From positions 3,009,501 through 3,073,500 of the forward strand of contig JAIOJX010000001.1 of the NCBI GenBank assembly GCA_022376925.1: a DNA stretch of 64,000 nucleotides, in the 5' to 3' direction. The notes below the pieces were generated by a model. It worked only from the letters and a program-made list of their open reading frames with translations. It searched no databases and was not told the origin of the DNA. Positions within the stretch are counted from its first letter, which is position 1; each line of letters begins with the position of its first letter. The DNA comes from Tragulus kanchil (Eukaryota; Chordata; Mammalia; Artiodactyla; Tragulidae). Made by a program: the position numbers and the translations under genes. Of the stretch, positions 1 through 12,619 are shown in pieces.

Positions 1-766
1 AATAATTCAAGCAGTATATCATGTTCCGGACAAAGATAACGAAATTGGGAAGTCCAGTTTCATTAACACAACGGCTAATAATAAATTTGGATAAAATTGT
101 ATGAAATAGATTTCATTGGACTTGGTAGTGATTAAATATGGGGTGTGGAAGAGGAAGGAATATATCTTGATAGTCAGGTTTCTAGCTTGGATGTCTAAAT
201 GGATGGCTGAAGCATTTGGTAATTATGGTTATGGTTTGGTCTTAAGAGTGAGGGCTGTGACGAATTTAGTTTGGGGCAATCCCACTAGAGATATTCAGGA
301 AGAAGTTGGATGTTATAGGTCTGAGGTTAACAGAAAGACCTGAACCAGAGATGTGTATTTGGGAATCATCACATATAGATTATACTTGAATTTAGCAACA
401 AAGAAATCCTTGATAATCTTACAAATATCACCTTTAGTAAAGTTTCAGGTAAGTTTTTCATTAGGTGGAGGAAAGTTCAGGGGATCCTATCTGATGAATT
501 TTTAGAAACTATGAATTTTCATTGCAGCCAATCTACCTACTGGTGAGATTTTTCTCTAGCGGTCAGTTTTCATCGGGCTAGGTGGATGAGGACAATGGAA
601 GAATGGCTAGTATAAATGGGACATGAGAATGACAGGGAAAAGGAGCTGGAAATGTTGACAAGTAGAAGGAACTGAAGTTCTAAAACAGTTTGAAAACCAA
701 GTATTTGCATAATAGAAGAGTAAGTAAGCTACAACAATAGCAGTTGTGGTTAGAGAATCGAATGTT
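1..766. other. Intergenic, nothing recognised
   Basis: AT-rich DNA with no repeat family, RNA gene or convincing coding frame that I recognise. The only open frame (116-343) is short and shows no known domain. Confidence 0.5.
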
Positions 767-2750
767 TAAGTTTAAGATATTACACTAAATTGATTTTAAG
801 TATAATCAACAGAGTGGACAGCAGACGCCTAGTGAAGGAGGAAGCCATTTCTGGTGAGGAAGACAAAGGGGTTGGATTGATCTTCCCTAGGGATATTGTA
901 GCTATCTAAAAGAACACCAGATTTCAGAGTAGAGAGGAAGACTGTGAGCCTGGAGACATAATCTCCAGAGAGAAGGTTAAGGACATCAATGCCGAAGCGA
1001 GGAACGTATTTCAAGCCATTATTACATTGTCTCCTCCTAGCCCTGGGCCTGATGCAGAGGCATATCATGGGTGGACAAGTGAATGAATGAATAATCTGAA
1101 GGGTTCAGAGTCCTAGAAAAATGCTGGAGTCAAAGGGAGTTTTGTTGCAGACACATGTTTAGGCCCCAAAGGGGGAACAGAGAGGCTTTCCTAAATTCCC
1201 ACAGTCATCGTAAAAGAAGTAGGTTGAGTCCCTAGGGATTCATCCCACAGTAGCCTTGGACTTGGTCACTCCTGCTCTGAATCCTACTCCAAGAGATTCT
1301 GCTGCAAGCCTTCCATGGGAGCGCTGATGAGAAGTCTCTGGTGGCTGCACTCTGGACAAAAAGGGTGACAGGCACTCGACCACCCTTGACACTCCTACTC
1401 CCTACATGCACACACCATTTGGCCTGGCTAGAGCTCAGGGCCTTGGGGACCCCTTAGAGAACCCTCTGAAGATGGAGGTATCCCTCCACAGATCTCTTTA
1501 CACAAGAAGGTGGGGCCTCCTGCTCTGAGCAGGTTTTTAACATACCCTAGGTCTTTGCTGCAGTATATGTGGGCACTTCAAATTTGGAATGTAAAGACTG
1601 CATTTCATAGTAGAAGAGCCTTCTGCTTACTGACTTCCTATTATTCTGAGGTCATTTTGTATAAGGGTTATAGATATAAATAATTGCAACAGAATTTTCA
1701 ATAGTAAATGTTATTGCTATAGATTGAAAACACAAAACCAAAATAAGTCCTTTTAGAGTCTATTGTATAAGTTTAAGATATTACACTAAATTGATTTTAA
1801 GTATAATCAACAGAGTGGACAGCAGCGCCTAGTGAAGGAGGAAGCCATTTCTGGTGAGGAAGACAAAGGGGTTGGATTGATCTTCCCTAGGGATATTGTA
1901 GCTATCTAAAAGAACACCAGATTTCAGAGTAGAGAGGAAGACTGTGAGCCTGGAGACATAATCTCCAGAGAGAAGGTTAAGGACATCAATGCCGAAGCGA
2001 GGAACGTATTTCAAGCCATTATTACATTGTCTCCTCCTAGCCCTGGGCCTGATGCAGAGGCATATCATGGGTGGACAAGTGAATGAATGAATAATCTGAA
2101 GGGTTCAGAGTCCTAGAAAAATGCTGGAGTCAAAGGGAGTTTTGTTGCAGACACATGTTTAGGCCCCAAAGGGGGAACAGAGAGGCTTTCCTAAATTCCC
2201 ACAGTCATCGTAAAAGAAGTAGGTTGAGTCCCTAGGGATTCATCCCACAGTAGCCTTGGACTTGGTCACTCCTGCTCTGAATCCTACTCCAAGAGATTCT
2301 GCTGCAAGCCTTCCATGGGAGCGCTGATGAGAAGTCTCTGGTGGCTGCACTCTGGACAAAAAGGGTGACAGGCACTCGACCACCCTTGACACTCCTACTC
2401 CCTACATGCACACACCATTTGGCCTGGCTAGAGCTCAGGGCCTTGGGGACCCCTTAGAGAACCCTCTGAAGATGGAGGTATCCCTCCACAGATCTCTTTA
2501 CACAAGAAGGTGGGGCCTCCTGCTCTGAGCAGGTTTTTAACATACCCTAGGTCTTTGCTGCAGTATATGTGGGCACTTCAAATTTGGAATGTAAAGACTG
2601 CATTTCATAGTAGAAGAGCCTTCTGCTTACTGACTTCCTATTATTCTGAGGTCATTTTGTATAAGGGTTATAGATATAAATAATTGCAACAGAATTTTCA
2701 ATAGTAAATGTTATTGCTATAGATTGAAAACACAAAACCAAAATAAGTCC
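767..2750. repeat. Near-perfect tandem duplication 1 (~984 bp)
   Basis: Copy A is 767-1750 and copy B is 1768-2750, head to tail, with 17 bp of filler (1751-1767). The only difference seen is one base missing about 55 bp into copy B (near 1825). No gene or repeat family is recognised inside the unit. It is one of nine such duplications in the window and is probably an assembly join, not a biological repeat. Confidence 0.95.
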
Positions 2751-2845
2751 ATTAAAGGGTTGAAATGATATTAGGCTATATGACTTTTTTCTGCTATGGT
2801 AACTGCAGAGTGAAAAATAACAAATCCAATATTAAATGTGGACAT

Positions 2846-3203
2846 GGGGGGCTTTCCTGGTAGCTCAGTGGTAAAGAGTTTGCCTGCCAATGCAGGAGAC
2901 ACGGGTTCAATCACTGATCCAGGAAGATCTCACCTGCTGTGGAGCAACCAAGCCCATGAGCCCCAACTATGGAGCCTGTGCTCTAGAACCTTGGAACCAC
3001 AACTACTGAAGCTCGTGTGCCCTAGAGCCTGAGTTCCACAACAAGAGAAGTCTCCACAACAAGAGAAGGCACCTCAACAAGAAGACTGCTCACCTCAACT
3101 AGAGAGTATCCCCGACTCCCTGCAACTAGAGAAGAGCCTGCAGCAGCAGTGAAAACCTAGAATGGCCAAAAATAAATACATAGATTGCATTATAAAAAAA
3201 AAA
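2846..3203 (+). mobile_element. tRNA-Glu-derived SINE (CHR/Bov-tA type), full length
   Basis: It starts with the SINE head (gctttcctggtagctcagtgg) carrying the tRNA-like A and B boxes. The body is a run of 'caactagagaa/gagcc' segments, and it ends in aaaataaatacata plus an A-run. This is the ruminant/cetacean tRNA-Glu SINE layout and is unlike BovA2, which continues into 'ggagaaggaaatggcaaccc'. The copy is moderately diverged. Confidence 0.8.
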
Positions 3204-3311
3204 GTGGATAGGGGGGCTGGGCAGAGCAAACACTCAGTCATCATTGTGGAAACCTCACTTCCCACTTAAACTGCCTTTGCCTCGACACAGACTGAAAGCA
3301 AATGTCTGAGG

Positions 3312-3545
3312 TCAGTGCACCTTACCCTGAAGTATATCTGCAAATCTCCCGAGGATCTTGGCAAAATGCAGATTTTGACTCATAGAGTCTGGTGCAAGCC
3401 TGAGATGCTGTAGTTCCAACAAGTTTCCAAGTGCTGCTGCTGCTGCTGGCCCCTGGATGCAGCTAGACCAGTAGACAGAGCATGTCTCGGGCCAAACCCC
3501 AAACAGGCCAGCCCATGGCTGCTGCCTAGCTTCTGGTGGGAAATG
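3312..3545 (-). mobile_element. MER5-like DNA transposon relic with flank, antisense
   Basis: The reverse complement reads 'cttgttggaactacagcatctcaggc ... caaaatctgcattttgcc', matching the core of the ancient hAT-type MER5A element as I remember it. A (CTG)5 run sits inside it. A closely similar copy in the opposite orientation lies at about 49635-49830 and shares more sequence than MER5A alone would predict. Confidence 0.5.
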
Positions 3546-3775
3546 CCCAGGTGGGAGGGCCATCCCAGGGTGCCAGGTAAACAATGGTCACAGTGATGAT
3601 TACCATCACAGGCTCAGAACTGGGATTCCAGGGCCAATCTGTGGTGCCTAGATGTCTTCCCTTGTGGAGCCCTGGACTGGAGAGGTAGGTGCCTGAGTCA
3701 GGTTGGAGGAGACGGAAACAGCAGCTCCATTACTGGTAGCATGTGAATGAGAGACCTTGGCTCAGATGAGCGGTC

Positions 3776-5964
3776 ACTGTGGGCATGCCGAGCCCTCATC
3801 CCAGTTCTGCAGATGGGCCCACCCAGGCCAGTCAATCCCCTGCCTTCCCCTGAGGGTCAGGCCCCTTTCTGCTGGGCAGGGAGTAGATTATAAAAGCTGC
3901 ACCAAGCCCTGAATATGGGCTGCCCCTGAAACAGAGCGGGAGGAGGGAAGGAAATTGTTTTCCATGCTTATCTTCCTCCCTCGCTCCACACACTCACATA
4001 CCCACACACTAACTAAACAGCAAGATTTCTCAGGGTAAGGGTTTTTAGTCTGCATTGTTCAACATAGCAATTACTGCTTGTATATTGCCCAATGCCTAGT
4101 AAATGCTCAAAAATATTTGGTGAATGAACGAACTTTCAGATAACTCTATGAGGCAGATATTGTTTTATCCCCATCTTTCCAATGAGGAAACAGAGGCACA
4201 GAATAGTGAAGCAATAAGCACAAGTAACCTGCCTTCTTTCAGTCAATGAAACAGGAAATCACATTGCCCTTTTCTCATAGGTTTCCAGCTGCCACTGCCT
4301 GAAAATGTCCATTCAATCAATAATACCCAGCACGCATTTTTCCTTTCTTCCTTTCTAACAGAACTCTAGGTTTTGTTTATGAGCCTATTCCTTCCACATT
4401 GATCATATTATGCATTGGGTGAACCTGACCCTTTTTAGCATCTGAGACAGATTTGACTGGTTTGAGACAATATATCCCATTTGCCCTTAACTAGTTCAGA
4501 AATGGTAATGAGAAATGGAAAATTGACTAAGGGGTTTCAGGAGAGTTTTAGTTCACTCTTTTGATATAATTTCTATGAGTAATGCTCTCCCTCCTTCTGA
4601 AGGCAAGAGAAACAGCAAGCAACACCATTTGGTGGTATAATGTGTCACATAACCCAAGAGGAATAGCAATAAGATGAAGTCTGTGGACAGTAGAGTGGAA
4701 AGAACTTGAGTTCCTGATGATATTTATAAGCCACTGGATCAACCTGCCTAAAGCCACCCTACTTTGGCATTATGTGGTGCAATTAATGTCATTTTGGTTT
4801 GAACTAGCTTGATTTTGCTTTTTCTTTTATCTGGATCCAGATGTACAATAAATGACGACAACAGCCTTACTGTGGGCATGCCGAGCCCTCATCCCAGTTC
4901 TGCAGATGGGCCCACCCAGGCCAGTCAATCCCCTGCCTTCCCCTGAGGGTCAGGCCCCTTTCTGCTGGGCAGGGAGTAGATTATAAAAGCTGCACCAAGC
5001 CCTGAATATGGGCTGCCCCTGAAACAGAGCGGAGGAGGGAAGGAAATTGTTTTCCATGCTTATCTTCCTCCCTCGCTCCACACACTCACATACCCACACA
5101 CTAACTAAACAGCAAGATTTCTCAGGGTAAGGGTTTTTAGTCTGCATTGTTCAACATAGCAATTACTGCTTGTATATTGCCCAATGCCTAGTAAATGCTC
5201 AAAAATATTTGGTGAATGAACGAACTTTCAGATAACTCTATGAGGCAGATATTGTTTTATCCCCATCTTTCCAATGAGGAAACAGAGGCACAGAATAGTG
5301 AAGCAATAAGCACAAGTAACCTGCCTTCTTTCAGTCAATGAAACAGGAAATCACATTGCCCTTTTCTCATAGGTTTCCAGCTGCCACTGCCTGAAAATGT
5401 CCATTCAATCAATAATACCCAGCACGCATTTTTCCTTTCTTCCTTTCTAACAGAACTCTAGGTTTTGTTTATGAGCCTATTCCTTCCACATTGATCATAT
5501 TATGCATTGGGTGAACCTGACCCTTTTTAGCATCTGAGACAGATTTGACTGGTTTGAGACAATATATCCCATTTGCCCTTAACTAGTTCAGAAATGGTAA
5601 TGAGAAATGGAAAATTGACTAAGGGGTTTCAGGAGAGTTTTAGTTCACTCTTTTGATATAATTTCTATGAGTAATGCTCTCCCTCCTTCTGAAGGCAAGA
5701 GAAACAGCAAGCAACACCATTTGGTGGTATAATGTGTCACATAACCCAAGAGGAATAGCAATAAGATGAAGTCTGTGGACAGTAGAGTGGAAAGAACTTG
5801 AGTTCCTGATGATATTTATAAGCCACTGGATCAACCTGCCCTAAAGCCACCCTACTTTGGCATTATGTGGTGCAATTAATGTCATTTTGGTTTGAACTAG
5901 CTTGATTTTGCTTTTTTCTTTTATCTGGATCCAGATGTACAATAAATGACGCACAACAGCCTTA
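3776..5964. repeat. Near-perfect tandem duplication 2 (~1.09 kb)
   Basis: Copy A (3776-4868) abuts copy B (4869-5964) with no filler. Differences are single-base indels near the junction: a G-run base missing early in B (near 5032), and C and T run bases plus one C missing in the last ~130 bp of A (4748-4857). The unit holds MIR relics and otherwise unremarkable intergenic DNA. Same class of probable assembly duplication as the others. Confidence 0.95.
4050..4235. mobile_element. Two MIR relics in opposite orientation
   Basis: About 4050-4125 reads 'gcctagtaaatgctcaaaa...tggtgaatgaa', the 3' end of a plus-strand MIR. About 4138-4235 reads 'ccaatgaggaaacagaggca', the core of a minus-strand MIR. 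Both recur at about 5143-5328 because of tandem duplication 2. Confidence 0.6.
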
Positions 5965-6975
5965 TCTCTGCTTCTTCCTAAAGAAAGAGGGTGAGAGAGA
6001 GACAGAATCTTAAATGCACTCATCAGACTCTGATTCATTCATGTCCTTTCACCTCTTGGCTTCCTTTCCTGTTTTTTTTTTTTTTTTAATCTGGAGTTCT
6101 AAGGCTATGAAAACCATTCCCCTTAGACTTCTTGAAGAACGCTGTAATTCTTAAAAGTAGGTCTGTATGGAGGAAACGATGGTCAAAACATCTCAAGCTT
6201 TACATGTTCATCAGTCAACTACTAAAGTAAATGTTTAGGGAATTGTACTTTCAAGATATCTTACTGGTATCTGTTGCCTCTCCTCCCTGCCAAAATTCCA
6301 TTGAAGGTGTGAGGGAAATGTAAACATAAGAACAATCCCATACTGGCACCAGAAAGCCTTGAAGAATGCCCTCAACATGGAGCAAATTTGGGAAGCTAGA
6401 ATTCAAATAGGATAAAATTAATGGTGGGTCTTAATAGAACTTAGTGAACTAAAGCTCTGTGTAGGTATGAAAGAGCCCTCTGAACTCGGGAAGACCTAAC
6501 AATTAGAGGCAGCTATAGGTGAGAGTGGGAAAAAATTCCATAGAGAGAATCTTCAAAGTAATTAAGAGTCAGGGAGCAGTTTCAGTGATAATTTCTCAAA
6601 GCAGCTTATTGTGTTATTCTCTTCAGTTAAAGTGTGAGTCTGCTCTGGGAGAGTTGCACAGGTATCTTCAAGGTGTGCAAAGGATGAAGAGCCCCAGCAA
6701 TGCTTGCCCCCAAGCCCAGAGTAGTCAGGATTCTGTCCCCAGGATCCTGAGTCAGTGCAGAAGGAATAGGAAATTTTACTTATGATCTGGTAATACACAC
6801 ATCTGTTAATACTGATCAGTCCATGTATATTGTAATCACTTGGATAGCTTTAGATACTGACATTGAACAGAGGTTATCTTTGGAAGAGTATTAACTGGGG
6901 GGAAAAAGAAATCCTTCTGGAGTACTAGAAATGGCCTGCATCAGGGATCAGAAATGCTCATTTATTTACATATTG
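5965..6975. other. Intergenic, nothing recognised
   Basis: Contains a 16-T run at about 6072 but no gene and no repeat family I can name. Short frames on both strands overlap each other (6519-6785 plus, 6562-6798 minus) and have no homology I recognise. Confidence 0.4.
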
Positions 6976-7112
6976 TCAGTTCAGTTCAGTTCAGTCCCTC
7001 AGTCGTGTCTGACTCTTTATGACCATATAGACAGCAAGCAGGCCAGGCTTCCTTGTCCTTAACCATCTCTCGGAGCTTGCTCAAACTCATACCCATTGAG
7101 TCAGTCATATTG
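6976..7112 (-). mobile_element. BovB (RTE) LINE 3' end, 5'-truncated
   Basis: Begins with a (TTCAG)n run, the reverse complement of the BovB tail. It continues with 'tccctcagtcgtgtctgact' and 'ctcggagcttgctcaaactc', the known antisense reading of the BovB 3' end. About 135 bp remain. BovB marks the genome as ruminant. Confidence 0.75.
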
Positions 7113-7375
7113 TCAGTCACTGCTTTTGTACTACAAGAGTTCAGTTGTTGTGACAGACAGTAACTGGACCATAAAGCCAAAAACATTTGGTCCTGTACAA
7201 CAAATGTTTTCCAACCTTTGGTCTATGTCTTTACCTGACTCATAATCTGTTGTATATACATATATATGTATATGACTCAGATAAAGGTTTATTGAGCAGT
7301 ACACTTAAAATTTTTATATAAATCAAATCCTTGAAAAAAGCAAATAAAAAGAGAAAAATTCAAGTGCTGGGGTAC

Positions 7376-7865
7376 TGATGCCGAAATCTTGGCTCTCTGT
7401 GCACTAATGCCAAAGAGCAATATGGAGACAGAGTCATGGAGGAGAAGGAAAGAATGGCTTTATCACTTTGCCAGGTAAAGGGGGAACACAGTATGCTAGT
7501 GCCTCAAGAACTGTGCCCCACTCCCTGGTGAGTAGGGAGAGGTTATACAGTCAAGCAGGAGGATGTGATAAGGATCAAGGCAGTAACAATCAGATTCTTT
7601 ATTCTTCTTCAAAGTTTCAAAGAGGCAGAGTTTTTCACAAGATTAGGGTATATTCAGGGTCTTAGGTGGTCTGCTCATATTGATGAGCCTCTCTGGTCCC
7701 TTTAATCTTGCCTAAGATAGTTTCGTGGCTGCTCCTCCCTTGATTGGCAACTGTTCTGCCCTTTGGAACTCAAGAAGGGCATGGGAGCTGGAATTTTGTC
7801 TGTAAGAAGTGGGAAATGAAACTGTCTCCACGCACAGGAGCCCCACGGGGCCCTATTTGGCATCA
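7376..7865 (-). mobile_element. Solo ERV LTR with GTAC target-site duplication
   Basis: The element starts TGATGCC and ends GGCATCA, a perfect 7-bp inverted TG...CA terminus. It is flanked on both sides by GTAC, which fits a 4-bp target-site duplication. On the minus strand an AATAAA lies at about 7597-7602, in the R region, so the LTR points left. No internal retroviral sequence is attached, hence solo. The family is not identified; it resembles the LTR piece at 14.1-14.35 kb. Confidence 0.75.
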
Positions 7866-8050
7866 GTACCATTTCTAAATAGTCTTATTTAATTGGTCTA
7901 TTGGTGTCAGGGTTTTATAAAGCTCCCAAGTCAATTCTAATGAACAAACAAGACGGAGAATAGAGTTAGCTCTTTGTGTATATGAACAGATAAACAAGGA
8001 TCACCAAATATGTATGGAAAGCCAACCACATGAATGAAAGACACCAAATT

Positions 8051-8072
8051 CACACACACACACACACACACA
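8051..8072. repeat. (CA)11 microsatellite
   Basis: Uninterrupted CA dinucleotide run. Confidence 0.95.
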
Positions 8073-8089
8073 TACCCTGAAGAAAGAGT

Positions 8090-8700
8090 TAATAAAGAAG
8101 ACATAAAGAACTTAAAAATAGATATCATTATTATTCTATAAGATAAGAGGGTAGTCATAGACTATATAAAAGTAGTCAGCTCTAAAGAGGAATTAATGAG
8201 ATAAACTAGTTATTTTGAACAATCATTATTGTAAAAAATCTCACTCAAGTAATTAAATAGCAGAAAGATAATACATGTGTCATAGTGAATTGGAAGATAA
8301 ATTGATGGCATCCTCTTCAGATATGATGCCAAAGAAAATGATAGGAAGATTATTGGAGAAAAGTTAGGAGACTTGGAGGACAGATCTAAAAGAGTAATAG
8401 TCTATATAATAGGAGTCCCAGAAGTAAGTAACAAGAGAGAATGAAATAATAGTGAAACAAATAATAGTGAACTAAAATGTTTCTGCATTAGCAAAAAGTG
8501 AAAATATTGAGTCATAAGCTCAAAAGTATCCACCTAATTGATGTCGATCTGAGGGAAGTAGATCTATTTGAGAAGGGGGATAGAAAAGGCTTAGTTAGAG
8601 AATCAGAATATGTTATACTGGTAGATCAAAAGAGAAGCGAGCTATAATGTGTCCTTATTCCAGTAACCAAGACAAGCCAAGAACACAATAGGAGTTCAAC
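8090..8700 (+). mobile_element. Ancient L1/HAL1 ORF1-region relic
   Basis: Text such as 'ggaggacagatctaaaag' and 'ataataggagtcccagaag' matches the ORF1 region of old mammalian L1/HAL1 elements. No reading frame survives, and the ends are uncertain. Confidence 0.5.
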
Positions 8701-8767
8701 TTGAGAGTCCAGGCAAAATGATACTATACAGGTATGATTACCAGGTGTTCCAATTTTTTAAAAAATT

Positions 8768-9032
8768 TTGGCCTCTTTTTTGGTTTTTTATTTGTTTATT
8801 TATTTTTCATCCATCTTTATTCTTTGGCCTGTGTGGGCCTCCAATTGCAGTGGCCTCTCTGGCTGCAGAGCACCGGCTCTGGGCACATGCGCTCCAGAAA
8901 GCTGGCTCGCAATTGGACACACTGGTCCAGCTGCTCCACTGCACGCGGGATCTTCCCAGGCCAGGGATTGAACAGGTGCCCCCTGCACTACCAGGCAGAC
9001 TCTTTATGCACTGGGCCACCAGGGAAGCCCCA
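8768..9032 (-). mobile_element. tRNA-Glu SINE, 'gaagtggcc'-tail subfamily (copy 1)
   Basis: The antisense reading ends in 'ccaccagggaagcccc' (SINE head) and contains 'tctttggcctgtgtgggcct', the subfamily-specific body. It is the most diverged tail of the seven copies. The 114-aa frame read through it is SINE-derived and not a gene. Confidence 0.8.
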
Positions 9033-10169
9033 GGTGTCCCAATTTTAGGTTCCTTCATGTAAGTTATATTGTAGTGAGAAGAGCCATGTATAACTAAAAT
9101 AACTAGTAACTGGGGGAGGAATCATGCTCTATCTAGCTTCCACTTAAAGGAAGGCCAGGGCAAGAGGTTTGGACGGAACTGTGCAGTGGAGAGAGGGTAA
9201 GACCACATGGATATATTCTTGGGTTAAATAAAAAGGATTTGCTGGGCCTGTGTGAGCCTCTAGAGAAAATAGCTCATGTTTCTGTACAGTTAGGGCTTGC
9301 TGAACAAATCTTACTGAAACTTAGGATCTGAGATAAAAGAGCAAGCCTGGGAAAGTAATTTACAACTATAGAGCAAGAGGAGTCCAGACAGATTTATGAC
9401 TAGAGGTATGTGACACATTTCATTCCTAGATTGTAAAGCTGGAGACAATGGTCTTTATCTTTCCCTTAGAAAGACTTATTTACATTCCAAAAGGTTAGAG
9501 TAAGACCACCAGATCCTACTGAAGGAGCAAAGATTTTTCTCCTTCCTTTCAACAGGGACAGCCCCCTCCTTCTACATAAATGTCCAGAATCACTTCTTCT
9601 GCATTCCTTTTCGGCAAATAAATTCTGTTTGTGTAGGGTAACATCCAATTCACGTCTTGTTCAAAGTATAAGAAATTCAGGCATGAGGAACCACAGAATT
9701 GTTATTTTCTTGAAAGGTAATAATGATTCATCTCTGCTGCTCCAGAAATCTCATGTGTGCATTCAGGATAATATTAATAAATAGGCATATTTAGCCTGCA
9801 AAATCTGGTCCTTTTTTCTACCTCTCATTAACATGGCTACAGGAGGCATAAGTAGATCAGATGTTTATACATCCAGGTTATGTCATGTTTTCTATCAGCT
9901 GCTTTGCTACACAGGAGGAAACCCCAGAGATAGAACATGGGAGATCCCACGCTCCTCATAACCTCTGTGGATTGCTTTGGATGAAAACAAACAAACAAAC
10001 AAACACTGTGGCACCTTGGTGCCTTGATTGCTGAGCATGTTTCTAACCATGATTAAGGAGAATTATGCTTACCCAAAGAGTCTGAACGGGTCAAATAGCC
10101 ACCCAAAGAGCCAAGGACAGACGAAAAGTTGAACCATATTAAAGAGAAGACAAAAAGCCAAATTGCGTT
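9033..10169. other. Intergenic, nothing recognised; one (AAAC)n run
   Basis: No gene or named repeat recognised. A simple (AAAC)5 repeat lies at 9984-10006. Confidence 0.4.
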
Positions 10170-10540
10170 AGTCAGACTAGGCTCTATTATGCTGTGAGAG
10201 TAAACGATTTCAAATCACAGGGCTTAACTCAACAAAGGATTATTTCCCTTTCAACTCTCTGTCCACTGTAGGTCAACAAAAGAATCCTGTTTATTATTGT
10301 GAGGAACCCAGGCTAAGTTCATCACAATACCTACTTCCCTGAGCACCAAACTGGGTAAATGAATGTGGCAAATTGCACATTGACAATTTAAACTGGTCTT
10401 TGGGTAAAACCTATAACTTCGGCTCACATTTCTCAGATAAAGCAAATCACAATGGCCTCATCTAACTTCAAGGGGTGGGGAAGAGCGATCCTACAATGTG
10501 CTTGAGAACAGAATGGAAGCACAGGGTCGATAGCCTCATC
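10170..10540 (+). mobile_element. Ancient interspersed repeat, family unresolved (copy a)
   Basis: Shares diagnostic phrases in the same order with 12190-12560: 'aggctctattatgct', then 'taacttcaaggggtgggga', then 'acaatgtg'. The two copies are strongly diverged, so this is an old dispersed family (LTR/MaLR-like by appearance), not a recent duplication. Confidence 0.45.
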
Positions 10541-10789
10541 ACTACCCCAGTCTTCCCTTCATGTCACTGAATATTTTGTCTGCTTTGTTTTTCTTCTTGC
10601 AAAACACATTTACCTTTCCTCATGGGAGGAATCGAGAAGTCTCATTCCATCACTGTTTCATGCCTCAAATTGAGGATCTCTGAATGGTGTTTGGAAGTTT
10701 CTTTATCTGTTTTGGAGGTATCACCTCTTAGTCTAGAATACTGCGAACTAAAAAAGAGGAAGTGATTTTCCCTTTCATATTCAATATAG

Positions 10790-11003
10790 GTTTTCTAGGT
10801 GGCTCAGTGGTAAAGAACCTGCCTGCCAATGCAGGAGACATGGGTTCAATCCCTGGGTCAGGAAGATGACCTGGAGGAGGGCATGACAACTCACTCCAGT
10901 CTTCTTGCCTGGAGCACGCCATGGACAGAGGAACCTGGCAGGCTACAGTCCACGGGGTCACAGAGAGTTGGACATGACTGACGGACTGAGAGATGCATGC
11001 AAA
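10790..11003 (+). mobile_element. BovA2 SINE
   Basis: Full layout: tRNA-like head 'ggtggctcagtggtaaagaa', 'ggttcaatccctgggtcagg', then the BovA body '...ctccagtcttcttgcctgga...' ending in 'gagttggacatgactgac'. Confidence 0.9.
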
Positions 11004-12189
11004 CATATCTTCAACAGTCAGGAAAAGACAACCACAAAAATAATCCCTTCTAGAGAGATGAGGAATCACTACACCACTGCTGGTTAATAGCAATGCTTCA
11101 GTTCTACTAGATACACACAGACAGAGTGCCCCACCACGGGAGTGAGAATGTTTCTTGATAAGCCCTGATTCTGCTCCCTGCGAAAGGGTATTCCTGGTCA
11201 GTTTTTCACTGTGGACCTTGACTTTGCCCTCAGAGAGTGTCATTCTTTTCTGTCATTCTCTTTAACCATATCTCGATTGAGTATCAAAACATATTTACTT
11301 CTTAAGGGCTGAAAAACTCAGAGCCTGCTTCCTCTATATAGATTTGGAACCCAAAGGTCATTTTAAGTTTTAAATAGTCACAGTAATTTTGTTTAGGTTT
11401 CTTATCTATTTAGTTTGACTCGGCTCCAAATGTCAATAACCATACCCACAATTCATTACTAAACACATTTTGCATATTTAGTATATTTATTTGCTTTCTC
11501 AGACTCATGTTTCTTGCAACTTAACTATGAGTATCTTGAGTTTATCATGCTTTTATAGGAGAACTGGACCCTAAGTTTATCTTCCCTTAACTATTCTTTC
11601 CAGTAGAAAATCTTCACTGTGGCAACAGTCCTAATTTGTCTGTCCTGAGACAGCACAGTTCATTCGGAGATTTTTACAGTGGTCAAATGACTGTGCCCTT
11701 GATTTAGTCCCATAATAAGGTTGTTTTAAGAGAGCTGTTGTCAACAGAGAAAACCCTTCTTTCCTTTATCTTTTACTCATTGGGGCTAAGAAAGAATTGT
11801 CTGTTCCAATTTTTCAAGTCCTCATATTTCTGGATTCTAAATTCCCTTTTATCACTGACTGCAAACCAGCCAATTCTCTTCTGACCTCAGAACTTTTTAA
11901 ATAATTTGTCAAATGTGAGCAACAGTGACTAACACAAAGTGCCAGCATTCTCTATTCTGATCTCTTCTAGAGGTAAACATTCATTAGGTAAATTACCTGT
12001 CTTACAAATTAATGCAGGCAAAAGTTTCAATAAATATTTCACCACTACAAAATAAGGATCAATATTTTTCCAACCCTTGATAACAGTTTATTTAGTAGCC
12101 ATAATCTGGTAACTTAGTCAATGCTATTAATATTATATTATTATCATTAATTTTATAGCTTTTTGTTATGGCAATAACCTCCTGTTTCA
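11004..12189. other. Intergenic, nothing recognised
   Basis: AT-rich DNA, no gene, RNA or named repeat that I can support. Confidence 0.4.
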
Positions 12190-12560
12190 GTCTGGATAGG
12201 CTAGATTATGCTCTTATAGTAAACAACCTAAAAATATCAGTGGTTTGAAACAGCCAAAGATTTCTTTTTCATACTGCCTATTCAATGTTGGGCAGCAGGA
12301 GAGCTTTTTTCACTGTAGTTACCCCGAGACTATACTTAAAGAGGCTTTAGAGGAATGCAATCACAATTGCAGAGGAAAGAAAACGTTGCAAACTGTGTTC
12401 TGCTATTAAAGCTTTCATGGAAGTGATATGTCATGTCTTCTCAAATCTTATTAGCTAACACAATGTCACAAAGCCACAAGTAACTTCAAGGGGTGTGGGA
12501 AGTACAATGTGCCCAGGAGAAAAACCAGAAACATTTAAAGAACAGCATTAATGACTTATC
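12190..12560 (+). mobile_element. Ancient interspersed repeat, family unresolved (copy b)
   Basis: Diverged relative of 10170-10540 in the same orientation ('aggctagattatgctc', 'taacttcaaggggtgtggg', 'acaatgtgcccagga'). Confidence 0.45.
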
Positions 12561-12619
12561 GCAAGAAATCTAGACACATCCCAGATCATTTTTCAAATTC
12601 TATAGATAAAGAGAAGCAC

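Noticed and set aside
767..2750. Tandem duplications as a novel ~1-kb mobile or amplification unit
   Set aside because: The nine units share no sequence, have no common termini and no consistent target-site duplication. Only size and layout agree, which fits assembly joins better.
2846..3203. Functional tRNA genes at SINE heads (A and B boxes)
   Set aside because: All are SINE-embedded tRNA-like heads without a foldable mature tRNA. No free-standing tRNA gene was seen.
8718..9062. 114-aa and neighbouring frames; also 15010-15438, 28597-28899, 49040-49429 and 61107-61541
   Set aside because: All are translations of tRNA-Glu SINE copies, which is why their peptides resemble each other (ACVGL, GNWTH, RGIFPG).
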